Origin: JBFKAV01 sp041621405
GTDB taxonomy: Bacteria; Pseudomonadota; Alphaproteobacteria; Rhodobacterales; Rhodobacteraceae
Assembly (NCBI GenBank): GCA_041621405.1
Contig: JBFKAV010000048.1
Location: 1-20,344, forward strand
DNA length: 20,344 bases
Direction of reading: 5' to 3'
Shown piece by piece: positions 6,886-14,525 of the stretch (position 1 is the stretch's first letter; each line of letters starts with the position of its first letter). Under the pieces are notes generated by a model. That model saw only the letters and a program-made list of their open reading frames with translations. It was not told the origin of the DNA and did not search any database. The position numbers were made by a program, and so were the translations under genes.

Positions 6886-8460
6886 ATGACCAGAAGGCTT
6901 CTTCTCGGCGCCGCCGCGCTCGCGCTCACCGCGGGCGCGGTTCAGGCCGACTACCAGCTGACCATCCTGCACACCAACGACTTCCACGCCCGCTACGAGC
7001 CGATCTCGCGGTTCAACTCGGGCTGCTCGGAGGAGGACAACCAGGCCGGCGAATGCTTCGGCGGGTCGGCCCGGCTGATCACCGCCATCGAGGAGGCCAA
7101 GGCCCGCTCGAACAACTGGCTCCTCCTGGACGGCGGCGACCAGTTCCAGGGAACGCTCTACTACAACTACTATAAGGGCGCCGTGGCCGCCGAGATGATG
7201 AACAAGATGGGCTACGACGCGATGACCGTGGGCAACCACGAATTCGACGACGGGCCCGAGGCGCTCAAGGGCTTCATCGACACGATCGAGTTCCCGATCC
7301 TGATGTCGAACGCCGACATTTCGGCCGAGGCGATGCTCGCGGGCGCGATCGAGAAGTCGATCATCATCGAGCGTGGCGGCGAGAAGATCGGGCTGATCGG
7401 CCTCACGCCCGTTGACACGCCGGAGATCTCGAGCCCCGGACCCAACGTGGTCTTCAGCGACCCGGTGGGCGCGGTGCAGGCCGAGGTCGACCGGATCACC
7501 GCCGAGGGGGTGAACAAGATCATCGTGGTCAGCCACTCGGGCTACGAGGTCGAGAAGCGCATCGCCGCCGAGACCACCGGCGTCGACGTCATCGTCGGCG
7601 GGCATTCGCACACGCTTCTGTCGAACACCCAGGAAGGCGCGGCCGGACCCTACCCGACGATGGTCGGCGATGTCGCCATCGTGCAGGCCTATGCCTACGG
7701 CAAGTTCCTGGGCGAGCTCAACGTCACCTTCGACGACGCCGGCGTCGTCACCGAGGCGGTGGGCGAGCCGATCCTGCTCGACGCCTCGGTGGCCGAGGAC
7801 GAGGGCACCAAGGGCCGCATCGCCGAGCTTGGGGCTCCTCTCGAGGAGATCCGCAACCGGGTGGTGGCCGAGACCGCGGCCGAGATCATCGGCGAACGCG
7901 AGGTGTGCCGCGCCGAGGAATGCGCAATGGGCAACCTCGTGGCCGACGCGATGCTCGACCGGGTGAAGGACCAGGGCGTCCAGATCGCGATCCAGAACGG
8001 CGGCGGCCTGCGCGCCTCGATCGACCCAGGCGAGGTGACGATGGGCGAGGTGCTGACCGTGCTGCCGTTCCAAAACACGCTCTCGACCTTCCAGGTCAGC
8101 GGCCAGGCGATCGTCGACGCGCTGGAGAACGGCGTGAGCCAGGTCGAGGAGGGCGCCGGCCGCTTTCCGCAGGTGGCAGGCCTCAAGTTCACCTGGGATC
8201 CGGCCGCCGATCCGGGGAGCCGCATCAAGAGCGTCGAGGTGATGGAGGACGGCGGCTTCGCACCGATCGACCCGGCCAAGGTCTACGGCGTCGTCTCCAA
8301 CAACTTCGTCCGCAACGGCGGCGACGGCTACGCGATGTTCAAGGACGCGATGAATGTCTACGACTTCGGCCCCGACCTCGCCGACGTCACCGCGGAGTAC
8401 ATGGCGGCCCAGGGGCCCTACCAGCCCTATACCGACGGGCGGATCGCCAAGACGCAGTGA
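6886..8460 (+). CDS. Exported bifunctional metallophosphatase / 5'-nucleotidase (UshA type), 524 aa
   Basis: This periplasmic two-metal phosphoesterase probably hydrolyses extracellular nucleotides to nucleosides and phosphate for salvage. Residues 1-21 are a signal peptide (MTRRLLLGAAALALTAGAVQA). The calcineurin-like domain shows the metal ligands in order: LHTNDFHARYEP (D32, H34), LLDGGDQFQGT (D85), VGNHEFDDG (N117, H118), VVSHSGY (H217) and VGGHSHTLL (H240, H242). The C-terminal nucleotide-binding domain is present (QNGGGLRASIDPGEVTMGEV, then VLPFQNTLSTFQVSG, then SNNFVRNGGDGY). Cysteines 47 and 57, and the later pair in EVCRAEEC, could form disulfides. The ATG at 6886 is preceded by AGGGGGATCAAGG. 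The composite 3'-end repeat starts immediately after the stop. Specificity could also be for cyclic nucleotides or sugar phosphates. Confidence 0.93.
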   Translation: MTRRLLLGAAALALTAGAVQADYQLTILHTNDFHARYEPISRFNSGCSEEDNQAGECFGGSARLITAIEEAKARSNNWLLLDGGDQFQGTLYYNYYKGAVAAEMMNKMGYDAMTVGNHEFDDGPEALKGFIDTIEFPILMSNADISAEAMLAGAIEKSIIIERGGEKIGLIGLTPVDTPEISSPGPNVVFSDPVGAVQAEVDRITAEGVNKIIVVSHSGYEVEKRIAAETTGVDVIVGGHSHTLLSNTQEGAAGPYPTMVGDVAIVQAYAYGKFLGELNVTFDDAGVVTEAVGEPILLDASVAEDEGTKGRIAELGAPLEEIRNRVVAETAAEIIGEREVCRAEECAMGNLVADAMLDRVKDQGVQIAIQNGGGLRASIDPGEVTMGEVLTVLPFQNTLSTFQVSGQAIVDALENGVSQVEEGAGRFPQVAGLKFTWDPAADPGSRIKSVEVMEDGGFAPIDPAKVYGVVSNNFVRNGGDGYAMFKDAMNVYDFGPDLADVTAEYMAAQGPYQPYTDGRIAKTQ

Positions 8461-8518
8461 GGCGCCGGGGGGCTGGCTGCCCCCCGGACCCCCCGAGGGT
8501 ATTTGGAAAACGAGGAAG
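8461..8518 (+). repeat. 3'-end composite repeat, copy C (downstream of the 5'-nucleotidase)
   Basis: This copy has GGCGCC, then a CCGGGGGG/CCCCCCGG stem (8465-8472 with 8480-8487) around CTGGCTG. GGACCCCCCGAGGGTATTT and GGAAAACGAGGAAG follow. It begins on the base after the stop codon and matches copy B closely in the hairpin and copy A in the GTATTTGG tail. Confidence 0.7.
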
Positions 8519-8577
8519 GCCGGGGGCGAACGGGCCTCCGGTCTTCGTCATGACGGACGTGCGCGCACGGCAGCGGC

Positions 8578-8826
8578 TCACGCCTTTGAGGTGAACTCGG
8601 CCAGCGTGCCGGGGCGGAGGCGCTCGATCTCCTCGAGAGCAAGCGCGGAGCCGTCGGGGCCGAAGGCGCCGGTGGCGCCGCCCGCGTGGATCAGGAACGC
8701 TACCGGCTGGCGCGAGCCGGTGACGGCGAGCATTTGGCCTGAGCGGTGCGGCATGACGTCCTGCCGGACCAAGGCGGCCAGGAGGGCGTCGCCGGCGCGG
8801 ACCGGGCCTTCGAGCGTCACGCTCAC
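8578..8826 (-). CDS. Hypothetical protein, 82 aa, third gene of the gerW-DUF2953 cluster
   Basis: I do not recognise this family. The protein starts at a GTG (8826) that overlaps the DUF2953 stop as GTGA and then reads SVTLEGPVRAGDALLAALVRQ. It has no signal peptide, membrane segment or cysteine. The middle (GQMLAVTGSRQPVAFLIHAGG) looks like beta strands, and the end contains an acidic helix (LALEEIERLRPGTLAEF). The 4-base overlap and shared strand indicate translation coupled to DUF2953 and GerW, which suggests, but does not show, a role with them. Codon composition matches the neighbours. It could alternatively be a poorly conserved lineage-specific gene. Confidence 0.65.
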   Translation of the reverse strand: MSVTLEGPVRAGDALLAALVRQDVMPHRSGQMLAVTGSRQPVAFLIHAGGATGAFGPDGSALALEEIERLRPGTLAEFTSKA

Positions 8827-9374
8827 CTGCCCGGCCCCCAGAGCGCGAGGGCGAAGCGAAAGGCCGGCGGCACGAGCGCGGCGGGGGTGATCTTCACCGC
8901 TGCGTCAAGTTCGCCGGACAGCACCGCCCGGCCGAAATCGGGGCGGAGCGCGACCGTGACGCCGGGCCTGTCGCCGAGGCCGTAGGCGAGGGGAGCGAGC
9001 CAGCCGCAGATCTGTCCGGTTTCGGCCGGGTCGCCGGTGCCGTAGTCGGCCTCGAGGCGGAGGTGGTCGAACCGGACCCGGGCGAGGAGATCGGCGACGA
9101 GCCGCGCCACCGCCCGCCCGGCACCGGCGGGCATTCCACCGCCGCGAGCGCGCCTCTTGCGCCCGGGCCGCTCGGGTTTCCGGGGCTTCCTCCTCTTGCG
9201 CGCGCTGTCGTAGACCGGGATCGGGGGCGTGATCCCGCCGAGCGGCGCGGCGCCGATCCGGAGCCGCGGGCGCGGGACCGTCTCGGCGCGGAGGCGGACG
9301 CGCACCGGCGTGAGCGCGACCGCGACCAGCGCCAGGGCGAGAAGCGCGGCAAGCCATAGGATCGCGGCGAGCAT
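8823..9374 (-). CDS. DUF2953 domain protein (YtfI-like), 183 aa
   Basis: Residues 1-23 form one hydrophobic segment (LAAILWLAALLALALVAVALT), so the protein is probably anchored in the inner membrane or exported. A very basic, proline-rich stretch at about residues 58-80 (SARKRRKPRKPERPGRKRRA) is followed by FDHLRLEADYGTGDPAETGQICGWLAPLAYGL and VALRPDFGRAVLSGELDAAVKI. These two blocks are the characteristic DUF2953 features. The best-known member, YtfI of Bacillus subtilis, sits beside ytfJ/gerW, and the same pair is present here with seven bases between gerW and this gene. The molecular function is unknown. The stop overlaps the downstream 82-residue gene. Confidence 0.82.
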   Translation of the reverse strand: MLAAILWLAALLALALVAVALTPVRVRLRAETVPRPRLRIGAAPLGGITPPIPVYDSARKRRKPRKPERPGRKRRARGGGMPAGAGRAVARLVADLLARVRFDHLRLEADYGTGDPAETGQICGWLAPLAYGLGDRPGVTVALRPDFGRAVLSGELDAAVKITPAALVPPAFRFALALWGPGR

Positions 9375-9381
9375 CGGCCGC

Positions 9382-9738
9382 TCAGCCGCCCGTGTCGCCG
9401 CCGTCGCCCTTGCCGCCCTTCTTCATCGCGGCCGACGCGGCCTCGCCGATCACCTCGGCGACGGTGCTCATCGCGCCCTTCACCGCCTCGACCCGGGCGC
9501 CGTTCTGGTCGAAGATGATCGCGCCCAGGGGCTTGATCCCGCCGCCGCCGCCGGTGCCGCCGCCGGTGCCCTGCTTGCCGCCGCTGCTGCCGCCGGCGCC
9601 AAAGCCGAAGCCGTAGCTGACGATCGGGATCACGGTGGCGCCCTCGCGCTCGATCGGGTCGCCGAGAACGTTCTTGGCGTTCAGTAGCTTCTCCAGCTCC
9701 TCGACCGTGCTCTTCAGCAGGCGTTCGACATCTTCCAT
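9382..9738 (-). CDS. gerW: GerW (YtfJ) family protein, 118 aa
   Basis: The protein belongs to the GerW/YtfJ family, named for a spore germination factor of Bacillus, although the family is found in many non-sporulating bacteria. Residues 1-20 form a helix (MEDVERLLKSTVEELEKLLN), followed by NVLGDPIEREGATVIPIVSYGFGFGAGG, the family core. A glycine-rich linker (about residues 48-67) and the segment IKPLGAIIFDQNGARVEAVK come next, then an A/E-rich helix and a G/K-rich tail. The frame is open for 26 more codons upstream, but the ATG at 9738 is preferred because the family begins at this helix. No signal peptide is visible. It heads a three-gene unit with DUF2953 and an 82-residue unknown. The role in this organism is not known. 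Confidence 0.88.
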   Translation of the reverse strand: MEDVERLLKSTVEELEKLLNAKNVLGDPIEREGATVIPIVSYGFGFGAGGSSGGKQGTGGGTGGGGGIKPLGAIIFDQNGARVEAVKGAMSTVAEVIGEAASAAMKKGGKGDGGDTGG

Positions 9739-9866
9739 GGCTTGGGTCCTCTCAACGATTCCCTTGAGCCGCCGAGAATTGCCGGCAGCGGCCCGCCCTG
9801 CCTTGATCGCCGTCATCGACGGCGGATTCTGGCCAATCCGCGCGCCGCGCCCTATCCTTCGGTCCC

Positions 9867-10529
9867 ATGTGCGGACGCTTCGTCATCACCGATCCCAACG
9901 AGGCCCTGGCCTCGCTGTTCGATGCCGCTCCGGCGAACGACCTGCCGGAGCCTCCGAACTACAACGTCTGCCCGACGAACACGGTCGCGGTGGTGACCTC
10001 GGCGGACGGCACGCGCCGGCTCAGGCCGATGCGCTGGGGCTTCCTGCCGCACTGGTACAAGAGCCCCTCCGACGGCCCCCTGCTGATCAACGCCCGAGCC
10101 GAGACCATCGCCCAGAAGCCCGCCTTCCGCGCCGCCGTTCGCGAGCGGCGCTGCCTGATCCCGGTCTCGGGATTCTACGAATGGCGCACCGAGGCTGGCA
10201 AGAAGCTGCCCTTCTACATCCACCGCAAGGACTGCGAGCCGATGGCCTTCGCCGGAATCTGGCAGAGCTGGGAGAGGGGCGAGGCGCCGATGGCCACCTG
10301 CGCCATCGTCACCACGGAGGCCAACGCGGCGGTCGCGGCGATCCACTCGCGGATGCCGGTGATCCTGGAGCGCGCCGACTGGCCGCTCTGGCTCGGCGAG
10401 GCGGGGCAGGGGGCGGCGCGGCTGATGGTGCCGGCGGGCGAGGAGGTGCTGTCCTTCCACCGGGTGGACCCGAAGGTGAACTCGAACCGGGCCGAGGGGC
10501 CTGAGCTGATCGAGCCGGTGGCGGCGTGA
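9867..10529 (+). CDS. yedK: SRAP family abasic-site crosslinking protein (YedK/HMCES), 220 aa
   Basis: The protein protects abasic sites in single-stranded DNA by forming a thiazolidine crosslink through its cysteine 2. It begins MCGRF, so removal of the first methionine exposes the catalytic cysteine. Residues matching the E. coli YedK active site fall at identical positions: N75 (LLINARAET), E105 (SGFYEW) and H160 (AIHSRMPVIL). The length is typical. It is cytoplasmic and acts at stalled replication forks. No Shine-Dalgarno motif precedes the ATG. TATCCT at 9852-9857 could be a -10 that gives a very short leader, but its -35 is poor. No LexA box was recognised. It is divergent from gerW, with a 128-base gap that includes the small inverted repeat GCCGTC-ATC-GACGGC (9809-9823). 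Confidence 0.95.
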   Translation: MCGRFVITDPNEALASLFDAAPANDLPEPPNYNVCPTNTVAVVTSADGTRRLRPMRWGFLPHWYKSPSDGPLLINARAETIAQKPAFRAAVRERRCLIPVSGFYEWRTEAGKKLPFYIHRKDCEPMAFAGIWQSWERGEAPMATCAIVTTEANAAVAAIHSRMPVILERADWPLWLGEAGQGAARLMVPAGEEVLSFHRVDPKVNSNRAEGPELIEPVAA

Positions 10530-10750
10530 AGGCGCTTGGGCGCGGTCGTAACGGTTCACGTTCACCGGTGATCGCGACTGATCGCTTAGGTAACTGTCCA
10601 TTAGAGATCCCGGGCGCGCCGCTGCTTCCGCGTGACAAACCTTCGCGTTCTGCCCTCTCGCGTGTGCGGCCGGACCGGGATCGAATGGTCGCAATTCCAG
10701 TCTTCCGCCGGTAGTCTTCGCCGAACCGCACATCGGAGGCCGCTTCTGCG

Positions 10751-11362
10751 TTGAACCATTTCGACTTCATCGACCAGGAACTTCCGAAGATCGGCGAGAT
10801 TGCCACAGCCGGATATTTCCTCGGCCTTCGGATCCGCGGCTCGTCACCGATGATGGCGTTTCACACCTATCCGCAGGCTTGGATCGACGAATATACCGAA
10901 AAAGGATACGTGCTCCGGGACCCGGTCACGACCTGGGCGATGACGATCGGCGGCACGGTACGCTGGAGCTCGCCCCGCTTGCCCGATCCGTTCCGGATCT
11001 TCCGGAGGGCGGCGAAATACGGCCTGACCTACGGCGCCTCGATTGCGCACGGTCCGATCGGTTCGCTGACGATATGTTCCGTCGCAAGGTCGGACCGGGA
11101 GCTGACCGACGGGGAAATCGCCGCGCTGCAGGAGATCGTGATCCGGCTCCATGACCGAGTCGCGCTGCCGCAGTCGTTGACCGGGGAGCAGAAGGCGGTT
11201 TTGTCCGCGCTGGCCAGCGGAGGGACGGCCTCGGAGATCTCGACGGCGCTCGAAGTGTCGCAATCGGCGGCGGAGAGGGCGGTCCGCAACCTGTGCCATG
11301 CGCTGGTCGCCCGGTCGCCGGAAGAGGCCGTTCGGCGAGCCAGGGACTACAAGCTGCTCTGA
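10751..11362 (+). CDS. LuxR-family regulator with autoinducer-binding domain (solo), TTG start, 203 aa
   Basis: This two-domain regulator has an acyl-homoserine-lactone-type binding domain (residues 1-135) and a C-terminal GerE-like helix-turn-helix (142-203). The ligand-domain residues of TraR are present at a constant offset of 13: W44 and Y48 (AWIDEY), D57-P58 (RDPV) and W72 (VRWS). The HTH keeps LTGEQKAVLSALASG and EIS--LEVS, but glutamate 178 of TraR aligns with a glutamine here, and the usual TV---H recognition pattern is replaced by AAERAV. The TTG at 10751 is the only good start before the domain, 11 bases after GGAGG (10735-10739). No luxI-type synthase is in the window. The gap upstream contains the palindrome TCACCGGTGA (10562-10571). 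Local G+C is lower than in its neighbours (31 of 60 in one stretch). Confidence 0.85.
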   Translation: MNHFDFIDQELPKIGEIATAGYFLGLRIRGSSPMMAFHTYPQAWIDEYTEKGYVLRDPVTTWAMTIGGTVRWSSPRLPDPFRIFRRAAKYGLTYGASIAHGPIGSLTICSVARSDRELTDGEIAALQEIVIRLHDRVALPQSLTGEQKAVLSALASGGTASEISTALEVSQSAAERAVRNLCHALVARSPEEAVRRARDYKLL

Positions 11363-11530
11363 TCCGCATCCGGTCGGCGATGACGTGAATCGGGGATGAC
11401 ATCCGGGGTCGGTGCCAGCGGACACCTCGCCGAACAGACAGGCGGTGAGCGGCAATCCGGAGGGCTTGACCTGGGGCGGCATTCGCGACCACGTCGGCGA
11501 AGGACTTGACCGCCATGCCGTAGAACGACG

Positions 11531-12658
11531 TCAATCCAACGTGCGGCGGAAGCGGAGGAGCGCCGCGAGAGAGAGGCCGACGACGAAGGCACCGAGGGCG
11601 AGGAGCGAGCCGGAGATCGTCGCGGCATCGGCGCCTTTCAGCATCACCGCTCGGATCAGCCGCAGGAAATGGGTGAGCGGGAAGATCTCGCCGAGGTATT
11701 GCGCCCAGACCGGCATGCCGCGGTAGGGGAACATGAAGCCCGAGAGCAGCAGCGAGGGCAGGAAGAAGAAGAAGGTCAGCTGCATCGCCTGCATCTGCGT
11801 GCGCGACACGGTGGAGATCAGGTAGCCCAGGATCACCAGCGCGAGAACGAAGACGAAGATCCCGCCGAGGATCAGGGGCAGGCTGCCGACGAAGGGCACG
11901 GAGAAGATCGCCCGCGCCGCGACCAGCACCACCGTCACCTGGACGGCGCCGACGACCAGGTAGGGGATGATCTTGCCCAGCATGATCTCGAACGGCGTGG
12001 CGGGCATGGAGAGCAGGTTCTCCATGGTGCCGCGCTCGGTCTCCCGGGTGAGCGCCATCGCGGTCATCATCACCATGGTGAGCTGCAGGATCACCCCGAG
12101 CAGCCCCGGCACGATGTTGTACTGGGTGATCCCCTCGGGGTTGTAGCGGCGGTGGACGATGATCTCGGGGCCCTGGCCCGAGGCCGCGGCGCCGGGTTCG
12201 GCCTCGCGCCGCAGCGCCTCGGCGGCGACGGTGCCGAGGGTGGAGATCGCGCCGGAGGCGACCGAGGGGTCGGTGGCGTCGGCCTCGATCAGGATCGGCG
12301 CGCGGTCGCCGCGCTCGATCCGCCGCCCGAAGTCCGACGGCACGGTCACAACGAATGCGACGTCGCCGCGCGCGATCATCGTCTCGGCCTCGCCCGCGGT
12401 CGTCTCGGAGGTGACGAAGCGGTAGTAGCCGGTCAGTTCGAGCGCGCTGACCATGGCCCGGGTGTAGCGGTCCTGCGTCGGGGCGACGAGGGCGGCGGGC
12501 AGGCTCTTGGGATCGGTGTTGATCGCGAAGCCGAAGAGGACGAGCTGCACCAGTGGAATGCCGAGCATCATTCCGAAGGTGAGCCGGTCGCGGCGCATCT
12601 GGATCGATTCTTTTGCGAGGAGAGCGCGGAGCCGGAGGAAGGAGAAAAAGCGTCTCAT
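11531..12658 (-). CDS. ABC-2 type transporter permease (YbhS/YbhR-like), 375 aa
   Basis: This is the membrane subunit of an export ABC transporter of the ABC-2 family. The first membrane helix is at about residues 27-46 (LTFGMMLGIPLVQLVLFGFA), followed by a large periplasmic domain (about 48-190). Five further helices follow, including GVILQLTMVMMTAMALTRETERGTMENLLSMPA, whose ETERGT-E motif is typical of the drug-export permeases, and LTFFFFLPSLLLSGFMFPY. The start ATG at 12658 overlaps the ATPase stop as ATGA. A longer frame continues upstream, but that part is antisense to nothing and out of frame with the ATPase, so it is discounted. Related E. coli systems have two permeases (YbhS and YbhR); only one is encoded here, so a homodimer is likely. 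Confidence 0.93.
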   Translation of the reverse strand: MRRFFSFLRLRALLAKESIQMRRDRLTFGMMLGIPLVQLVLFGFAINTDPKSLPAALVAPTQDRYTRAMVSALELTGYYRFVTSETTAGEAETMIARGDVAFVVTVPSDFGRRIERGDRAPILIEADATDPSVASGAISTLGTVAAEALRREAEPGAAASGQGPEIIVHRRYNPEGITQYNIVPGLLGVILQLTMVMMTAMALTRETERGTMENLLSMPATPFEIMLGKIIPYLVVGAVQVTVVLVAARAIFSVPFVGSLPLILGGIFVFVLALVILGYLISTVSRTQMQAMQLTFFFFLPSLLLSGFMFPYRGMPVWAQYLGEIFPLTHFLRLIRAVMLKGADAATISGSLLALGAFVVGLSLAALLRFRRTLD

Positions 12659-13578
12659 CTCCGGCCCTCCCGGCCATTGCCCATGAACTCGATGAATACG
12701 TCCTCGAGGCTGGTTTCGGCCGGCGTGACTCCGCTCTCGGTGCGCGCGGCAACTGGCTCCACCGCCTTCCGCATCGCCTCGGCATCCCGTCCGACGACGT
12801 GCAGCGTCTGGCCGAAGGGCGCCACCTGGTCGATCCCGGGTGCGCCCCTGAGCGCGCGGGCGGCCTCGCCGAGCTTCGGCCCCGACAGGACCAGGGTCGT
12901 GAGGCCGGCGTTGCGGACCACCTCGGCCACCGTGCCGTGGGTGACCAGCCGGCCGTAGGAGATGAATGCGATGCGGTGGCAGCGCTCGGCCTCGTCCATG
13001 TAGTGGGTCGAGACCAGTACGGTCAGCCCGTCGGCCGTCAGCCGGTGGATCTCGTCCCAGAAGTCCCGGCGCGCCTTGGGGTCGACGCCGGCGGTGGGCT
13101 CGTCGAGCATCAGCAGGGTGGGGCGGTGCATGATGCAGGCGGCCAGCGCCAGCCGCTGCTTCCAGCCGCCCGACAGCGCCCCGGCAAGCTGCCCCCGGCG
13201 CGAGGCAAGGCCGAGGTCCTCGAGCGTCTGCCGCACCACGGACCGGGCCGGGCGCATGCCGTAGAGCCCGGCGACGAAGCGCAGGTTCTCCTCGATCGTC
13301 AGGTCCTCGTAGAACGAGAAGCGCTGGGTCATGTAGCCGATCTCGAGCTTGATCTGGCGCCGTTCGGTGCGGATGTCGTGGCCGAGCACGGTGCCGGTGC
13401 CGCCGTCGGGCTCCAGGAGCCCGCACATCATCCGGATTGTCGTGGTCTTGCCCGAGCCATTGGGCCCGAGGAAGCCCATGATCTCGCCCCGCGCGACATC
13501 GAGCGAGACGGCGTCCACCGCGGTTTTGTCGCCGAACCGCTTGGTCAGCTCGCGCACCGAGATCGCCGGCGCGCTCAC
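12655..13578 (-). CDS. ABC transporter ATP-binding protein (YbhF/DrrA-like), 307 aa
   Basis: This cytoplasmic ATPase powers the adjoining permease. The nucleotide-binding domain has Walker A GPNGSGKTT (residues 38-46), the Q-loop glutamine Q85, the signature LSGGWKQR (135-142), Walker B LLMLDEPT (155-162) and the switch histidine H192. The C-terminal part (from about 215) ends TSLEDVFIEFMG, the DrrA-type extension of drug exporters. E. coli YbhF carries two ATPase domains in one chain; this protein has one, so two copies must pair. The GTG at 13578 overlaps the stop of the HlyD-type gene as GTGA and gives an ordinary N-terminus (SAPAISVRELTKRFG). Confidence 0.95.
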   Translation of the reverse strand: MSAPAISVRELTKRFGDKTAVDAVSLDVARGEIMGFLGPNGSGKTTTIRMMCGLLEPDGGTGTVLGHDIRTERRQIKLEIGYMTQRFSFYEDLTIEENLRFVAGLYGMRPARSVVRQTLEDLGLASRRGQLAGALSGGWKQRLALAACIMHRPTLLMLDEPTAGVDPKARRDFWDEIHRLTADGLTVLVSTHYMDEAERCHRIAFISYGRLVTHGTVAEVVRNAGLTTLVLSGPKLGEAARALRGAPGIDQVAPFGQTLHVVGRDAEAMRKAVEPVAARTESGVTPAETSLEDVFIEFMGNGREGRR

Positions 13579-14525
13579 GGGCCCGCCTCCGGCAGCGCCA
13601 CGTCGACGATCTGCCCGGGCTTCAGCGTGTGGCTGTCCTCGGGGCGGGCCTCGATCAGGTAGACCAGCTTTTGCCGGTTCTCGAGCGAGTAGATCACCGG
13701 CGGGGTGAATTCTGGCTCGGCCGAGATGTAGATCACCCGTGCCAAAACGCCCGGCGGGCAGCCGTCGCAGCCCACCTCCAGCCGGTCGCCGACGGCGATC
13801 GCGGAGAACGAGGCCTCGGGGATGTAGAGGCGAAGCTTCACCGCCCCGTCAGGGAGCACCGAAAGCACCGGGGCGGAGGGGCCCGCGATCTCTCCCTCGG
13901 TGCGGATCACATCGAATACCGTCACCGGCTCGGAGAGCGAGAGCCGGCGTTGCGCGAGGTTCCACATCGCCCGCTCGAGCGCCGCCTCGGCGCCGGCCAC
14001 CGCCGCCTCGGCGCTAGCGATCGCCTCGGCGCGGGCCGGCAGCCGCGCCACCGCGAGCTCGGCCTCGACCTGCGCCACACGCGCGGCGGCCACCGCGGCC
14101 GAGGTGATGGCGTCGTCGCGCTGGGCGTCAGTGACGACGCCGCGGGTGGCGAGGCTGGTCATGCGGTCGCGTGCCCGGTCTGCCTCCGCGGCCTGGGCGC
14201 GAGCCGATTCCAGCGTCGCCTCGATGACGCGGATCTCCTCGGGCCGCTTGCCTTCGCGCAGGTCGGCCAACTGGCTCCGCGCCTGAGCCAGCGCGGCCTC
14301 GGCCTCGGCCAGGGCGATCTCGGCGTCGCGCCGTTCCATCTCGACCAGGACCTCGCCGGCCTCCACGCGGTCGCCGCGCTCGACCTCTACGGCGCGGACC
14401 TGCGCCACCGCTACCGGCGCGACGAGGGTGAACTCGCCTTCGACATATCCGGTGGCGAAAGGCGGCGGCGCGGCGCAGGCGGCGAGGAGCGACGCGGCGA
14501 GGGGCAGGCTGCAGAGAAGGCTCAT
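13575..14525 (-). CDS. HlyD/YbhG-type periplasmic adaptor with lipoprotein signal, 316 aa
   Basis: This membrane-fusion protein links the ABC exporter to the periplasm or outer membrane. Residues 1-17 are a lipoprotein signal with lipobox LAAC (C17), so it is probably anchored to the inner membrane by lipid rather than by a helix. The biotinyl-lipoyl-like half VAVAQVRAVEVERGDRVEAGEVLVEME comes first. A long alanine- and glutamate-rich coiled-coil hairpin (about 65-205) follows, and then a beta-barrel half (VKLRLYIPEASFSAIAVGDRLEV). Two cysteines (VGCDGCPPG) lie in the barrel and may form a disulfide. The ATG at 14525 overlaps the regulator stop as ATGA. The order regulator-HlyD-ATPase-permease is the E. 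coli cecR-ybhG-ybhF-ybhS order. Confidence 0.93.
   Translation of the reverse strand: MSLLCSLPLAASLLAACAAPPPFATGYVEGEFTLVAPVAVAQVRAVEVERGDRVEAGEVLVEMERRDAEIALAEAEAALAQARSQLADLREGKRPEEIRVIEATLESARAQAAEADRARDRMTSLATRGVVTDAQRDDAITSAAVAAARVAQVEAELAVARLPARAEAIASAEAAVAGAEAALERAMWNLAQRRLSLSEPVTVFDVIRTEGEIAGPSAPVLSVLPDGAVKLRLYIPEASFSAIAVGDRLEVGCDGCPPGVLARVIYISAEPEFTPPVIYSLENRQKLVYLIEARPEDSHTLKPGQIVDVALPEAGP

Noticed and set aside
6790..8073. 427-codon minus-strand frame
   Set aside because: It is antisense to the 5'-nucleotidase and has low-complexity H/D/G/L composition typical of high-GC shadow frames.
8546..8569. Two short perfect palindromes (CGTCATGACG and CGTGCGCGCACG)
   Set aside because: They have no loop, no U-tract and no gene starting nearby, and short palindromes of this kind are expected by chance in GC-rich DNA.
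11363..11530. Possible small gene or terminator between luxR and the permease
   Set aside because: A minus-strand frame (MAVKSFADVVANAAPG...) has no family match or ribosome-binding site and runs on past luxR; no hairpin with a T-tract was found.
12659..13426. Upstream extension of the permease frame (631 residues in total)
   Set aside because: The extension lies in the ATPase gene in a different frame and is proline- and arginine-rich; the ATG at 12658 overlaps the ATPase stop and begins a normal permease.
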